DNA of 64,000 bases. Origin: Proteromonas lacertae (taxonomy: Eukaryota; Sar; Bigyra; Opalinata; Proteromonadidae). Shown here piece by piece: positions 11,795 through 24,223 of the stretch (the stretch's first letter is position 1; each line of letters starts with the position of its first letter). The notes beneath the pieces were generated by a model. That model ran no database searches. It saw only the letters and a program-made list of their open reading frames with translations, and had not been told where the DNA came from. The stretch covers positions 62,001 through 126,000 of the forward strand of contig NGBS01000893.1 of NCBI GenBank assembly GCA_002245135.1, given 5' to 3'. The position numbers and the translations under genes were made by a program.

Positions 11795-12731
11795 TTATTC
11801 ATAACACACAATATTATTATCTTCATTTTCATTTTCATCTCCTTCAAATTCATCTTCTCGAATAATCGGTTCTTGATCTTCTTCAAATTGAGTGCACAAG
11901 TCACATTGCAATAATATATTACCTACACTATCTTCATCATTTATATTCAATGGTAAAAATGATACTAAATCATAACTATCCAACTATTATCAATTATATA
12001 ATACATATATATATATATATACTAAATCACATAATTGAACATTTAAATTATGATATCTTTCATCCATTTTTTTATTTAACTTATCACACAAAGACAAACC
12101 ATCAGGAGTTAAAAACTCTTCATATTCTTCTTTCTTCAATAAATCACACTTTGACAGTACATTTAAATGAGGCAATTCTAATTGAATCATTGATGACATT
12201 CCCATTAATGCACCTGATATGTATTTGGTTGGATCTGTTACAAATAAACAATCCATTAAATAAACGCAACACATTCGAATATTCCAATCTTCCATATGTT
12301 TTACTATTACTTTTAACATTGGGAAATGAGTGAAAAATTCAACTTGACCTGGACAATCAATTAAGAAATACTCATCTTCACCAAATTCACTAAAACTATC
12401 ATGAAGCCAATCGATATTTTCTACTAAATATCTATTTTTGTTTAGTAATAACAATGTTATACTCCATGCAATAAACAAGTCCTCCATTAGGTCCATAATT
12501 CAGTTCATCTACTACATCATCAAGCGTGATTAAGTCTCTTATATCTAAATCACATTTATATGGTAAATTGTCCGCTGCAGGATCCAAATTAATAATCCTC
12601 ACACTTCTCTTTTGAGATACACAATACTCGTATATTGTATTACAATAAGTTGACTAATAGGATTTTAAAATGAAATAAAATACTTTACCAGTTCCGGCTG
12701 GACCTATAATTATCTGTGCTCTTTGAACCAT
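11795..12731 (-). CDS. GPN3: GPN-loop GTPase 3
   Basis: GPN-loop GTPases act in cytoplasmic assembly and nuclear import of RNA polymerase II. About 278 residues in four exons (introns 11984-12022, 12432-12462, 12654-12683). Visible motifs are the P-loop GPAGTGKST spanning an intron, NLDPAADNLPY, the DIRDLI switch, the diagnostic GPNGG insertion at about 12480-12495, DCPGQVEFF (G3) and LSKCDLL (a G4 variant). Length and order match eukaryotic GPN3, including MEYLVENIDWL after the GPN loop. The C-terminus is acidic. The start is the first Met before the P-loop strand. Confidence 0.92.
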
Positions 12732-12798
12732 GAAAAAACAAATTACTGGCTTGACTGAAGTTTGACCATTGTAATTTGTTTATCTAAATTAGAAGTGA

Positions 12799-13443
12799 AT
12801 GGGAGATGATATTGAGTATTGTCCACCAAGTAATTTTGCACAAGTGGAAATAGGGTTGTACCGAAGTATGAATTAAATAGTTATTTTATCGTGTAGGTAG
12901 TTTTCCACAAAAGAAGAATCTACCATTCTTAAAAAAATTAGGAATAAAAACAATATTGTATTTTGATATTGTTTTTATGAAATAGGACATTAATTATGGA
13001 AGATTACCCAGAATTAAACTTGGAGTTTATGAAAGAGAATGGAATTCAATTGATTCAATGTGGTGTAACAGGAAATAATGTATGCTATATTCATTTAAGG
13101 ATAATAATAGGAACCTTTTGTTTTAATCCCTGAAGATAAAATAGTTGAAGCTTTACAGCATGTATTAAACACTGAAAATCATCCAATGTTAATTCATTGT
13201 AATAAAGGCAAACATAGGACTGGATTACTGGTTGGTTGTTTGAGAAAAGTTCAACAATGGAGTATAGTTGCAATTCAAACAGAATATCGTTTACATTCAT
13301 TTCCAAAACATCGTTTTATGGATGAACAAGTATATTATTTTTGAAATGTGTATTATATTATGTAGTTTATTGAATTATTTAACACATCTTTAGTAAAAGT
13401 AGTTAAAAATAAACCTAGTTGGCCTGGTTTAGAATATTTATAA
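12799..13443 (+). CDS. SIW14-type atypical dual-specificity phosphatase
   Basis: Related to yeast Siw14/plant DSP enzymes, which remove the 5-beta phosphate of inositol pyrophosphates. About 172 residues from five exons (introns 12866-12896, 12958-12985, 13080-13110, 13330-13365). The N-terminal PPSNFAQVEIGLYRS and FPQKKNLPFLKKLGIKTIL match the family. The active site is HCNKGKHRTG at about 13195-13225, a CX5R loop with the extra basic residue typical of Siw14-like enzymes. The ending (KPSWPGLEYL) is short. Its 5' end is only about 70 bases from the divergent GPN3 start, so the two genes probably share a promoter region. Confidence 0.9.
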
Positions 13444-13556
13444 CTCTAGTAAATTAAACACTATTCTTTAAGCAGTAATTTATATAACTGATGTTTTTAT
13501 GATGGAAAAGAAAAACAGAATTGTTTATATGCAAGAGATTAGTGGAGAATATCAGT

Positions 13557-13628
13557 GCGGGGATAACTCAGTGGTAGAGTGTTCGATTGCAGATCGAGAT
13601 GTCCCCGGTTCAATCCCGGGTCTTCGCT
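13557..13628 (+). tRNA. tRNA-Cys (GCA)
   Basis: Seventy-two bases fold as a standard cloverleaf. The acceptor GCGGGGA pairs with TCTTCGC through two G-U pairs, the D-arm is CTCAGTGGTAGAG, and the anticodon GCA is at 13589-13591. The TpsiC arm is CCCGGTTCAATCCCGGG, which contains the internal B box GGTTCAATCC. No intron. The 3' CCA is not encoded, as expected in a eukaryote. Confidence 0.95.
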
Positions 13629-13630
13629 TA

Positions 13631-13638
13631 TTTTTTTT
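13631..13638 (+). terminator. RNA polymerase III terminator of tRNA-Cys
   Basis: A run of eight T residues begins two bases after the tRNA discriminator, the usual Pol III stop signal. A second T run follows. Confidence 0.8.
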
Positions 13639-13754
13639 CTTTTTTGCTTGTTTTTTATTCAATAGCAATTATTATCAATTCATTATTATCCATAAAAACA
13701 ACAAATCACTATAGTTATAATGTTTTAATAAATTAAATTAATTATAATTGGATA

Positions 13755-14910
13755 CTAAAATTGATTGAAAAATACTATAATAACACTTAAATTGTCAACA
13801 ACAGGAGTACTATGACAAATATAACATAAAATATCATACGTCGGTATAAGTCTGGTTGCATGGTTTATCAAATTCGTAGCAATTAAATCAGTATTAATAT
13901 TACCTTTCTCCAATTCTTCATATACACATTTAACAAGCTAATTCATTATATAAATACATACTTATACAAAATTAGGTTTAAATAGATCAGTCAACCCATC
14001 ACTTGTTATAATACAAAAATGAACATCATCATTCAAATCTACAATATTTACAGCAGGAACGTTACTAACAACATCATCATTAAATACTATATTACTATTA
14101 TCAGTACATTGTTGTTGATAATAATTAGAGAATTTCTTTAATCCAAAATCTCCAAAAGCTCTACTTACAGATAAGCCATTCTGAATTCGTCCATGATTTA
14201 TTTGTATTGTAGGACATGCATTTCTTATTCTGTCAATTTCTTCTTTATTGTCTTTAGTTGGACGATGAATTTCTGAAACTACCTCAGCTTCACCTTTCTT
14301 TGAGAGTTTTGAGATTATTGCAATAGAATCACCAATATTTGCGAAATACAATTTGCTATTTGATACTATTAACGTTACAGCCGTTGATCCACTTCCATCT
14401 TTGTATTGTTTCTCGAAATCTACATCTGTTTTTTGAAAACTGTTTTTTAGAGCTAATTCTATATTACTAGGAAATGATGGATCATTGAAAAAATTCTTAC
14501 TTAAATTCTCATTCACATAATCTGCAGTATCTATTCCACAATGACCATCATATCTAGTAAGAATATAATTAATAGACAATACATTCCAAAAAAATTAAAA
14601 CTCTCATCACTCTTTGTAGTTACTTTGACAGTTAAAAGATCTTCCATCTCTGGCTTGCTTCCTTGATGTAGAGCACTTCCCCAGCGTATGTGATTGATAT
14701 TATCATAGTTTTTTGACTGAGATTGGACCTGATAATTTTTAAATTCTTTTTCTTCTTTTTTCATCTGTGGAAATAGTTCGTGTAATGGTGTTCTAGCAGG
14801 CTATACGAGTGATAATTAATCATTATATATACACTAGGCACTGTAGGTGAAGCACAACTGACAGGTGTCATAGGAGGAGTTATTTCTTCAGCAGAGCACT
14901 TCGATCCCAT
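13755..14910 (-). CDS. PP2C-family Ser/Thr phosphatase
   Basis: Metal-dependent protein phosphatase of about 354 residues in four exons (introns 13938-13967, 14554-14582, 14801-14832). Key motifs in order: HQGSKPEMEDLLTV, YDGHCGIDTA (usual DGHGG, with Cys for the first Gly), GSGSTAVTLIV, FANIGDSIAI, LSVSRAFGDFGLKK, TSDGLTDLF and VDNLSVIIVFF. The metal-binding Asp residues are all present. The N-terminus (MGSKCSAEE) has Gly at position 2 followed by Ser and Cys, compatible with N-myristoylation and palmitoylation and so membrane association. That is inference only. Confidence 0.9.
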
Positions 14911-15100
14911 ATGTATTAATTTATAAAGTAGTATTTACAGTAAAAATAAATAAGTAAAATGCGATTTATTAGTAATAAACCAAAAAAATTCTATTGGCTC
15001 GAATTTCTAACTCGAACTTTTAAGATTTTGTCATATCATAGTAACCGAAAATAAACACAATTAATAATCCAATGCAGTTACGAACTTATATCTTTTATTT

Positions 15101-17145
15101 TTATTTGCCTAGAGATTTCAAGATAATTAGATCAAGTATAACAGGCTCTCTATAAATTTCGCTTACACACATAAACGCTGAGAACGCAGCACCTCCAACA
15201 CCAGCTGAATATATATCTTGGCCAGCCAAATATAAATTTTTAATTTGAGTTTCTATATACAATTAAAAAATATAAAGATTATGAAAATCATACTAGCATC
15301 TAAAAATAAAGCATTTTCTGGTGAGAATCTATCAGTATTATGATCCAATCCATAGATCACTCCGTTATGAGCTCTTAAAAATGATTCATTCGTCAAAGGA
15401 GTACCAACTTCATGATAAGCAACTTCTTCATCTCTTAATTGTGGATAAATCTCCAACATTTGTTCATAGGCGATTTTATAAATCACTTCTTTAATATTAT
15501 TATACTCTTCACCTCTATATCTTGGTCTATTAGCTGTATTCCACTTCTCAAACCATCTGTAAGGAATTGGTAGAACAACTTCACAGGTTGTTTTATTTGG
15601 ATATCTATTTTTCCATGTTGGATCTTTACTAGATGGGAAGGATATGAATAAAACAGGTATTCTTGATCTAATAGCATCTTCATAGGATAGATCGTACCAC
15701 TTTTCCATCTCTCGTAGATCATTTTTATGGAAATAAAATGATTGTGTTGGTGATACTCCTAACTCATTATCACTTTTACTATTTAAATAAAAATAATAAA
15801 TAAATAAATTATTTATATATATACTTATATCCAATAAATATTGTACAAAATGAGATCGCATTACTCAATAATGAAGAAGGTGTTAATGATGAATATACTG
15901 TATCACTCAATAAATGAGCATATGTGTTATATGCACCTACAGATGAAATAACAATTGGAGCTTTGATTATAATCTTCTTATTGGCCTTAGTTACTTCAAC
16001 ACCAATTGCAGTTTTACCACTTTCATCTAATACTATTCTAGTGACATCTGCTCTAACTAATACTTTGCTTCCTCTCTTTTCTAAGTTATTGATAATATTC
16101 GCTGAGATTTGGGCAGATCCACCAACTGGATAATATGCTCCATGTCTATTAAAATAAAATTAATAAAAAAATGAATATATATATTTATACAGATAATGAT
16201 CATGTAATGCTTGTGTCATAATAATCGATGCTTTGGTTGGGAAAGTTCCAAAATCAGCAAATGTATAACCTAATATTATCTGTAACTCTTTATTCTTTGT
16301 CAATTTCTCAATCATTTCCATATAAGATTGACATGAGAATTCAAAGAAACCTGTCTTTAAATGTAAATCTACTTTTATCATTAATTTCTTGATCCATTCA
16401 GGCATTGCTCTCATTATAGAGATTTTTATCTTCGCTGCTCGAATTTTGTCACAAATTTCTAAGAATTTGTCAATAGCTTCCTTCTCTTCAGGGAATAATT
16501 CGTATAAATCATTAATTTTGGTTTTTCTAATTGGATATTTTCTAATTTCATCTTCACTTTCAAATATCTCAATGTTATCGTATGGATCTGCTAAAGGAAC
16601 CCAGTCAACTTTGCCTTCAGTGATTTGATCGATGATCATCCCAACTTCTGCATCCATTTCACCTACATAGTGAAGACCAACATCGAATTCAAAACCTTCT
16701 CGATCAAAGATTTGTGTAGAACCTCCTGCTCGATCGTGTTGTTCAAGCACTAATACCTTTTTACCTGCTTGTGAAAGTAATGAAGCTGTTCCCAAGCCTC
16801 CAATACCACTTCCTATAACAATTGCATCTAAGTCTTTTGGGATCTAAAATGGAAGATAATGGGGGGGAATACTTTATTTTCAGAAAATCCATTCCTTAAA
16901 ATCAAGTCTCTTTCTTTGTTTGGAATTATGTTTCTTTGTCTCACAATCCTAGGATTAAATAAAAACGCTATAAAATATACTTCTTTTTAAATATGCTGTG
17001 TAATGATGTGTAATCAAACAAATAATATCTTATAAACTATTGAATGAGAATGTTATATCAATACAGCTCTTATTGCATAGTATAGTATAGCTACTAACGT
17101 AGAAGCCAGTGTAAAAACTGTCAACAAAAATTTGGTTATTGACAT
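15101..17145 (-). CDS. RetSat-like FAD-dependent oxidoreductase
   Basis: Similar to all-trans-retinol 13,14-reductase (RetSat) and the related carotenoid isomerase/desaturase family. It starts with a hydrophobic anchor (MSITKFLLTVFTLASTLV) typical of an ER membrane enzyme. The dinucleotide-binding motif is VIGSGIGGLGTASLLSQAGK, followed by LVLEQHDRAGGSTQIF. Later segments (DQITEGKVDWVPL, YPVGGSAQISANI and the C-terminal AGQDIYSAGVGGAAFSA) follow RetSat order. Introns include about 15783-15828, 16147-16193 and 16844-16872, and one after the anchor (about 17040-17067). The frame breaks near 16975-16990, where an A run appears one base short. This gives an in-frame TAG before NPRIVRQRNIIPNKERD. 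The substrate here is unknown. Confidence 0.82.
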
Positions 17146-17272
17146 CTAAAATTAGAGATTTATTTTTCTAAACTCCCAAACCTTTTTTAGAAAGCTTGAT
17201 TAAAGTTCTTTCGTAAAAAATAACAAAAAACAAAAATTTATCAGAAATTCTAATAGTTACAGAATATCTATT

Positions 17273-18757
17273 CTAAATATCTCTATCCCTACCAATAGCA
17301 TATACTTCAAAACCAATCTCTTTCAACTTTTCAATGTCTAAAATACCTCTTCCATCGAATATGAATGCTGGTTTAACCATAGAATCATACATTTTCTTGT
17401 AATCATATGTCTTAAATTCTTCCCATTCAGTCATTATTGCTATAGCGTGAGCTCCTTTGCATGCTTCATATGGATCAGTTTCTTTATGGAAGTATTTATT
17501 AATATAAGCATTAATACCTTCATGACCGAAGATTCTGTCCATTTCACCAATCATCTCTTCTTCATGAGCTTTTGGATCATATACGTGAATATCAGCACAT
17601 TCATCCATTAAATACTTAGTTACATAAGCAGCTGGAGTTTCACGACAATCACCAGTGTCAGCTTTGAATGCAAATCCCATCACAGCAATTCTCTTATTTG
17701 TAACATTCTGGAACATTCTCATTACCATCTCATGAACAAATCTTTTAGTTTGATATGAATTAATACTTAAAACACCTTCCCAGTATTGTGCTACTTCCTC
17801 TAAACCATGTCTTCTGCATATATATACCAAATTCTTAATATCTTTAGCGAAACAAGATCCTCCAAAACCAATTGAAGCGTGTAAGAATCTACTGACCAAT
17901 TCTGGGATCCATTGATACAGCTTTAGATACTTCATTGATATCTGCTTTCATTGTCTCACATAAGGCAGAAATTGAGTTAATGGAAGAAACTCTTTGAGCT
18001 AAGAATGCATTACTCACTAACTTAGATAATTCAGAGGACCAGATTGTCATCTTCAATATCTTCTCTCTTGGGATGAAATGAGCATAAATGGAAGCTAATA
18101 CTTCAGCAGCTTTCTCTCCTTCTGGTGTTGGCTGGCCTCCGATTAATACACGACTAGGAAATTCTAAATCGTGAATAGCTGAACCTTCTGCTAAGAATTC
18201 AGGGTTTGATAAAACATCGAAATGGAATTTTGAGTTTGATTGTAAAATTCTTTCAACTGAATGAGCAGTTTGTACAGGTACTGTTGATTTTTCTACAATG
18301 ATCTTGTTTCCATTAGCAAAATTACTAATACTTCTTGCTGCAGATTCTACATATCTTAAATCAGCAGCTGAACCAGATCCTTCTCCAATAACTTTTGTTG
18401 GGGTTTATATTGATTAAGATATAACGTCAAAATTCACAATTTCAAACAAAAAGGATATATTAACAGAAATAAATATAATATCTGCAAATTCAATACTTGA
18501 TTTAACATCTGTTGTAAAGAAAAGTTGTTTATTTCTAACTTCTTCAACAATTGGTTGTAAACCAGGTTCGTAGACTGGGAGATTGTCAGAATTCCATGCA
18601 TCAATTTTCCTTTGATCAATATCTGCAACATATACTTTAGCGCCAGGTATCTAGTTTATAATAGTTAAATAAACATTATATTACATACATGCTTGCACAA
18701 TACAGCCATGGTGGGTGTACCTACGTAACCAGCTCCAATGCAACAGATCTTATACAT
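17273..18757 (-). CDS. UDP-glucose 6-dehydrogenase
   Basis: Oxidises UDP-glucose to UDP-glucuronate with two NAD+. About 463 residues. Motifs: NAD-binding [77 protein letters not shown] and the catalytic [10 protein letters not shown] at about 17850. Further downstream are [16 protein letters not shown] and FDGRGIL. Intron 1 (18651-18688) is GT-AG. The second interruption (18405-18458) lies exactly in the conserved VNTPTK and has U12-type ends. A third break at about 17899-17901 reads ...RIG-CAG-TAG-A; skipping the T of TAG restores [12 protein letters not shown], so a +1 shift is needed at a stop codon. Total coding length is one base over a multiple of three, as this predicts. Confidence 0.93.
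18405..18458 (-). other. U12-type intron with AT-AA ends in the UDPGDH gene
   Basis: Read on the minus strand, the 54-nt insert starts ATATCCTTTTT, a full match to the U12 5' splice site. It has the branch-like TATCTTAATC and ends TATAA, 9 nt after the branch AA. Removing it joins GTTAAT to ACCCCAACAAAAG and restores the invariant VNTPTK of UDP-glucose dehydrogenases. An AC acceptor two bases later would break the frame, so AT-AA termini are required. A one-base slide (TA...AA) gives the same mRNA, but the U12 donor match sets the register. Confidence 0.72.
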
Positions 18758-18912
18758 GTTATTAGAGAGTGAGAGAAAATTTAAAAAAACTTGCTGAAAT
18801 CAGTTGAGATTTGATTGGCTGATTAAAACTGAAACGAATATATTTACAGAAAGTGTTAAAAAAACACCCAACAACACAAAGAGTAATAAAACAAAGAATA
18901 ATTTTCAAACAC

Positions 18913-20139
18913 TTAGAACAAATCATCAATAAATGCTAGTTCACCTTCTATTAAAACAATAATATAAAAAAAAATCTATAAATATACTAGCTTCTTTTTC
19001 TTTTTGTTTCTTAGCTTTACTCAAATCAGAAGGAATGTCTTCAAATAATTCATCCACTTCCTCTTCCTTTGGAGCTTGAGGTGCTGGTGGTGCTTCAACA
19101 ATTCCAAATCCATTACTGCTATCTGTAAAGCCAAATGCATCTTGTTTCTTCAGTTTTTCTAACTCTAATTGTCTCTTACGTTGTGCTTCTAATTCACTAG
19201 CTTCCATATCATTAGCTGGTACTTTTTTAGCTCCTGCTTTTTTAACTGCTTTCTTAGCGACTGGTTTCTTCTTTGGCTTTTCTTCTTCCTCTTCTTCTTC
19301 TTCTTCATTATCTTCTTCATTATCTTCTTCATTATCTGATGGAACATCATCATCATCATCATCTTGATGCTTTTTAACTGTTTTCTTTGTTGCATTTGAT
19401 TTAGTTCTCTTTTTAATTCCTGCTGCTGATGTTCTTCTAATTGGTTTTGGAGTCATTCTTGTTTCATCTTCATCTTCATCAGATTCTTCGGCTAATACTT
19501 TCTCCAACTTCTTTGGATCGATCAATGAAGCTGATGAATCATCTATAATAATATATAATAAAAGTCAAACATACACATTGATAATGTCTCACCTGGTGCA
19601 AGATCATATAATGATTCGGCTGGTATTGGAATACCGTGTGTCATTTTTTTGACTTGTGCTCTATTTAAATAGGGTAATAAACCATAGAGTTGTCCATTAA
19701 TTGTTAATTCTATAAGAATTTGTATTAAAAAAATATATATACGATGAGTTACGTTCTTATCTGCATAATGACCTTCTAATAATGCTGGATATCTGCCAAC
19801 TATTAAGTGTTGTTCGAATGAGAATGATAACAACTAAAGAAATACATCGATTCTGGTATTAATACGCTTGAATCTTGGAATATAGTTCTTTTATCTAAAT
19901 ATATTTCCTTTTTACCTGAGATTAAAGACTGTTTCAAAAATAAAACGTGTTCCTATCTCATAAATATAAAGATCGATACAGCTCCATCATAGAACAAACC
20001 CCATTGAACTTTCTTCTTCGACATGTTCAAATGCTTACCAACATCTCTACTAATAAATATTCTAGTGAAAAAATTAGTGTAAATGATGGTACGTTCTATA
20101 AACTTGAGGTGGTGGTGGTGCGCTAGTCTTCTTAGGCAT
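18913..20139 (-). CDS. Uncharacterised acidic protein with N-terminal beta-rich domain
   Basis: Multi-exon gene; I read at least five introns (for example 20062-20092 and about 18969-19008). The N-terminal part (about 140 residues) contains KVQWGLFYDGAEHVLFLKQ, SGKKEIYLDKRTIF and HQLTINGQLYGLLPYLNR. The 'W...H...SGK..I.vD' spacing recalls the FAIM fold, but I am not confident in that. A Pro-Ile-Pro stretch leads into a long charged tail with poly-Glu (EEEEEEEEEK) and Lys/Ala repeats such as AKKAVKKAGAKK, and it ends GELAFIDDLF. The charged tail suggests a nuclear protein. The function is unknown. The gene is real by virtue of coherent splicing and codon pattern. Confidence 0.6.
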
Positions 20140-20364
20140 TATTAATCAGCAAATTAAAAAGATATAAATACAACAAGCAGAAACGAGCCGAATTAGTTTG
20201 TGTTTTTGTTTTCATGTCGATTTTCTCCTTCTATGACACTTATTAGTGCAATAGAGTGTTGTATGTTCAAAATAGATGCAAAAAACTATCAGTTTTCATA
20301 GAATTTCTGATGAACAGAAGTAGATAATTTTCAGGCTTAAAAAAATCAAATTATAATACAGCAA

Positions 20365-21927
20365 TTACAATAATCCTTGTCTACGTAAATCGTCATACAT
20401 TTTCTTAGACAAAACATTTCCCATACTATCTTCATACTCCTCCTCGTTCTCTGCAAGCGCTTCTTCCGATTTCAACTGATGCTTTATTCTCTCATACACT
20501 ATATCAAATATAATAAATACAAATATAATATACATGCAATAGCATCAGCTTTAGAAGTTATATCATGGAAGTGTTTAGAGTTAGGAATACCTAAACATTT
20601 CATACCAAAAGCATGTCTCCACTCTTGAAAATGCAAATCGAACGCTCTTCTACCCCAATAGCTGTGATTACCACAAATCTCACACTTATATTCAACACCT
20701 AAGCCATGAAGTTTCCATAACCAGTAAGGAATTGGTTTACCATCCCAACCTATAGGTAAATTCAATGGATTATAAATAACTTCTTCTTTTTCTTCTTCAT
20801 CATCTTCTTCATCATCACCATTATTATTGTTTGGTTTTTTGATTATATTTTTTTCAGATTCTTCAGCTTGTAATAGTTCTTTTTGTAACTCTTCATAACT
20901 TAATATCTGTTTACGATCTACAAATCTAATAGTTGCTTTTATTCGATCATCTACTAACTGGAAGTAATGTTCAATTAAAAATTCCATTTTTGCTATTGAT
21001 TTATACTGTTCTAAAAATCTCTCTTTTGACTCATGTTTCTTTAAGTTAAAAAATGATGGATCTAAATCAGTATATTTCTTATTTTTAGTATTAAATAATC
21101 TTTCCGCTTTCTCTTCAATTCTTCCACCACACTTTAATCCCATTTGTGTTAAGATTTCTTTCAATTTATCATTTCCTAATAACACTAATTCACCTACACT
21201 TTCATATTCCTTTAAATCTATTGGACATTGGATATTTTGCCATTCTGCAATTTCATTGGATGACCATTTTGTCTCAAACTCTTCTTCAAACTCTGTTTTT
21301 AAAGAGTCAAAATCTACCAGAGGTTGAATTCTCTTGAAATAATCAATTAAATAATCTGATAATGATTGTAAATAGTTTTTGTAAATTTGAGAGAGTTTTA
21401 TTCTTCGTGGGATTATAGATAAATCGTTTATTTTTTCTAAGTATGACAAATAATCATATTTATATATTCCTGGTAGATTTAAATATTGTTCATGCTGTTG
21501 ATGTAAATCAACATATCTTCCATTCATTTCTTCGCCTGAAAATTGGATATCTGGTCGTTCTACTGGGATCATTACTGGATCTGCTATTCTACCTTCAAAT
21601 TTCTTATGATATTCTCTTATTTCTCCTAATCTTTCATAAAACGATCCAAATATATCACCAGTGGACATTGATTTCTTTTCATCTTCTAGTTTACCATTTT
21701 TATCTTCATAAATTTCTTTTGCTCTTTCACTTGCTTCTGATGCTCTGTCAATACAAGCTTTGATGTAATGTTCCTGTAATATTTTATCTTTGGCCTATAT
21801 GATAAATTTATAAATGCAACATATATACATTTCTACCTTTATTAGCTAGTTCATTTTCAATGGTGCTTTCACATAATTCAATTTCTTCATGTGTGGCTCT
21901 AAGATATTCTAATAAAGTTGAAGACAT
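20365..21927 (-). CDS. SF3A3: Splicing factor 3A subunit 3 (SF3a60/Prp9)
   Basis: Component of the SF3a complex in U2 snRNP, needed for pre-spliceosome assembly. 497 residues after removal of two introns (34 and 35 nt), close to the human length of 501. Conserved runs: STGDIFGSFYERLGEIREYH, FEGRIADPVMIPVERP, the SAP-like GLKCGGRIEEKAERLF, the zinc finger YKCEICGNHSYWGRRAFDLH and HFQEWRHAFGMKCLGIPN. The C-terminus EEYEDSMGNVLSKKMYDDLR is diagnostic. The frame is intact. It is divergent with UTP25, 86 bases between the start codons. Confidence 0.97.
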
Positions 21928-22013
21928 TTTTTATATTGATTAATATGCTGTATATAAGACAAAAAAATAAAATAAATTAAAAAAAGCTTGATCAATCAAA
22001 CAGTAATTGAAAA

Positions 22014-24018
22014 ATGCCAAAACGTAAAGCAGCCAGTATAGAAAGTGTAAAACACAAAAAATCAAAAAAGAAGGTTGAACTGAAACAAAAGAATAAAAAA
22101 GTAATTGAAGAAAAAGAACCAGTAGAATTAGAACCTGAAGAAGAAGAAGTATATCAATACAAACTACGTTTTAGTTAATAGAAGACAATGAGAACGAAGA
22201 AGGATATGTTGATACATATGAACCAGTTGCTGATGAAGAAAGTATAATAGATTCAAATTTATTTAATATAAAATAGCTGATGAAGAAGTAGAAGATGATG
22301 AAGAAGAAGTGGAAGAAGAAGAGAAGAAGAAAGGAGTTGAACAGTTAGATTATCAGTCAGATCCCTATTATCAGTATTACCAATTAAACCCATTTGAAGA
22401 AGTTCCAGAAAGACCAAAACCATCTCCAAAACCACTCAAATATTTAAATAAATATTTTTTATCAATTCCATCAACAGAATCAGAAATTCCAGAAACTCAA
22501 GACATTTCAAAACTTCATATAAAGCCAAAGATATTAAATCAATATCAAGAATTATTATATAAATACAAATCAGAGAAGCAATTAATAAATAATTCCTTAT
22601 TTACACTCTATCATTCTTACAAAGATGTTATTTTTACAGATAGAAATACCAAAAATGAAAAAGTGATTACATTATCATATGTTGCTCATATATTGAATCA
22701 TGTAATGAAAAATCGTGATATTTTATCAAGTCATAATTCAGATATAAAATATAATAAATATAATAATAATAAAAATAATAATAATGAAAATGTTAATTTA
22801 GAATACAAAGATCAAGGTTTTACAAGGCCAAAAGTGTTAGTATTATGTCCATTCGCTAGTTATTTGGAAAGAATTGTAAGATATATGATCCAATTATTAC
22901 CAAAGAATATTCAAATAATGAATAAGAAGCGATTTTTCGATGAATTTGGTGATAATAACAAAGAAAAAGAAGAGAATACTCAAAAAGCACCTTGGGAAGA
23001 AATATTTAAAGGAAATAATGAAGATTGCTTTAGATTTGGATTATCTTATAATAAAAAACAATTGAAATTATACACATCATTTTATTCAAGTGATATAATA
23101 ATTGCATCTCCAATTGGATTGAGATTATGTATGGGTTTAGGAGGAGGAGGTGAAAGTAGTAAAAAAGATGTTGATTTTCTTAGTAGTGTAGAAATACTAG
23201 TTATTGATAGTATTGATATATTAAAACTACAAAATTATGAACATTTGAAAGATATAATGAATTATATGAATAATATACCAAAAGAAGATCATGGAGTTGA
23301 TTTTTCTAGATTGAGAGATATTTATTTGAATGGAAATATGAAATACAATCGACAGAATTTAATTTTTTCTGATCATTTGTTTGCTGAATTGAATAATATT
23401 TATAGTAATAATTGTAATAACGTAAGAGGTTTATATAAGTTTAAAAAGAATGAAGAAGGTGTGATTGATAATGTTACAGTTCAATGTCGTCAATTGTTTG
23501 AGAAATTAGATTGTAAAAATATAATAAACCAAAGTGAAATAAGATTCAATTATTTTGTTAATAAAATATTTCCGCAAATAAAATTAGCTGATCAAACTCA
23601 TGTATTGATATATATTCCTAGTTATTTTGATTATATAAAACTACGAAATTATTTTAATGAAAATCTGCGTGATGATTATTGTAGTTTACATGAATATTTA
23701 AAACCTGAATCAATTACAAGATCTCGAACTTGGTTTTATAATGGAGATAAAAGGATTTTATTGTATACTGGAAGATTGTACTTCTTTCGAAGATATAAAC
23801 TAAAGAAAGTTCATTACATAATATTCTATTCTCCTCCTGAACATGGTTATATATATTCTGAGATAGTGAATATGTTGGAGAGTTCTGATATTTTATCAGT
23901 TTCATCTTTGTGTTTATATACCAAATTTGATTGTTTTCAATTGGAGCAGATAACTGGAACAAGTCGACTGAGTAAGATGCTTAGTAATGATAGTCAATCA
24001 ACGTATTTGTTTTGTTAA
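22014..24018 (+). CDS. UTP25: U3 snoRNA-associated protein 25 (DEF/UTP25)
   Basis: Nucleolar SSU-processome factor for 18S rRNA maturation, with a DEAD-box-like but inactive helicase fold. 647 residues after two introns near the N-terminus (26 and 35 nt). The N-terminus is basic then acidic, with a nuclear localisation-like cluster (MPKRKAAS, KHKKSKKK). Conserved segments are RPKVLVLCPFASYLERIVR, DFLSSVEILVIDSIDILKLQ, PKEDHGVDFSRLRDIYLNG, THVLIYIPSYFDYIKLRNYF, RTWFYNGDKRILLYTGRLYF and YSPPEHGYIYSEIVNML. These match the UTP25 family order. The stop at 24018 lies about 200 bases upstream of the mobile element. Confidence 0.93.
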
Positions 24019-24217
24019 ATTTTGTTCTTTTTTTTTATTTTGTGTTTGTATTGTGTCTTTATTTAATCATATGATATTATGATATGTTATAATGATTTTT
24101 ATAATGATATATTAGTTATAATTGAGTTTTTAGAAATTGTGAAACGAATATATTTTTTATTAGAATATAAATGCTGAATATCTTTGTAGATAATGTATTA
24201 TTCCCATCAATATCATA

Positions 24218-24223
24218 TTTATC
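24218..24223 (+). repeat. Target-site duplication, left copy (TTTATC)
   Basis: The hexamer TTTATC directly precedes the left terminal repeat, and the same hexamer directly follows the right terminal repeat (28066-28071). A 6-bp duplication is what Polinton/Maverick integration produces. Confidence 0.85.

Noticed and set aside
16969..16981. A 13-nt intron (GTATATTTTATAG) in RetSat
   Set aside because: Too short compared with every other intron here, and removal does not restore the frame; an A-run indel explains the break better.
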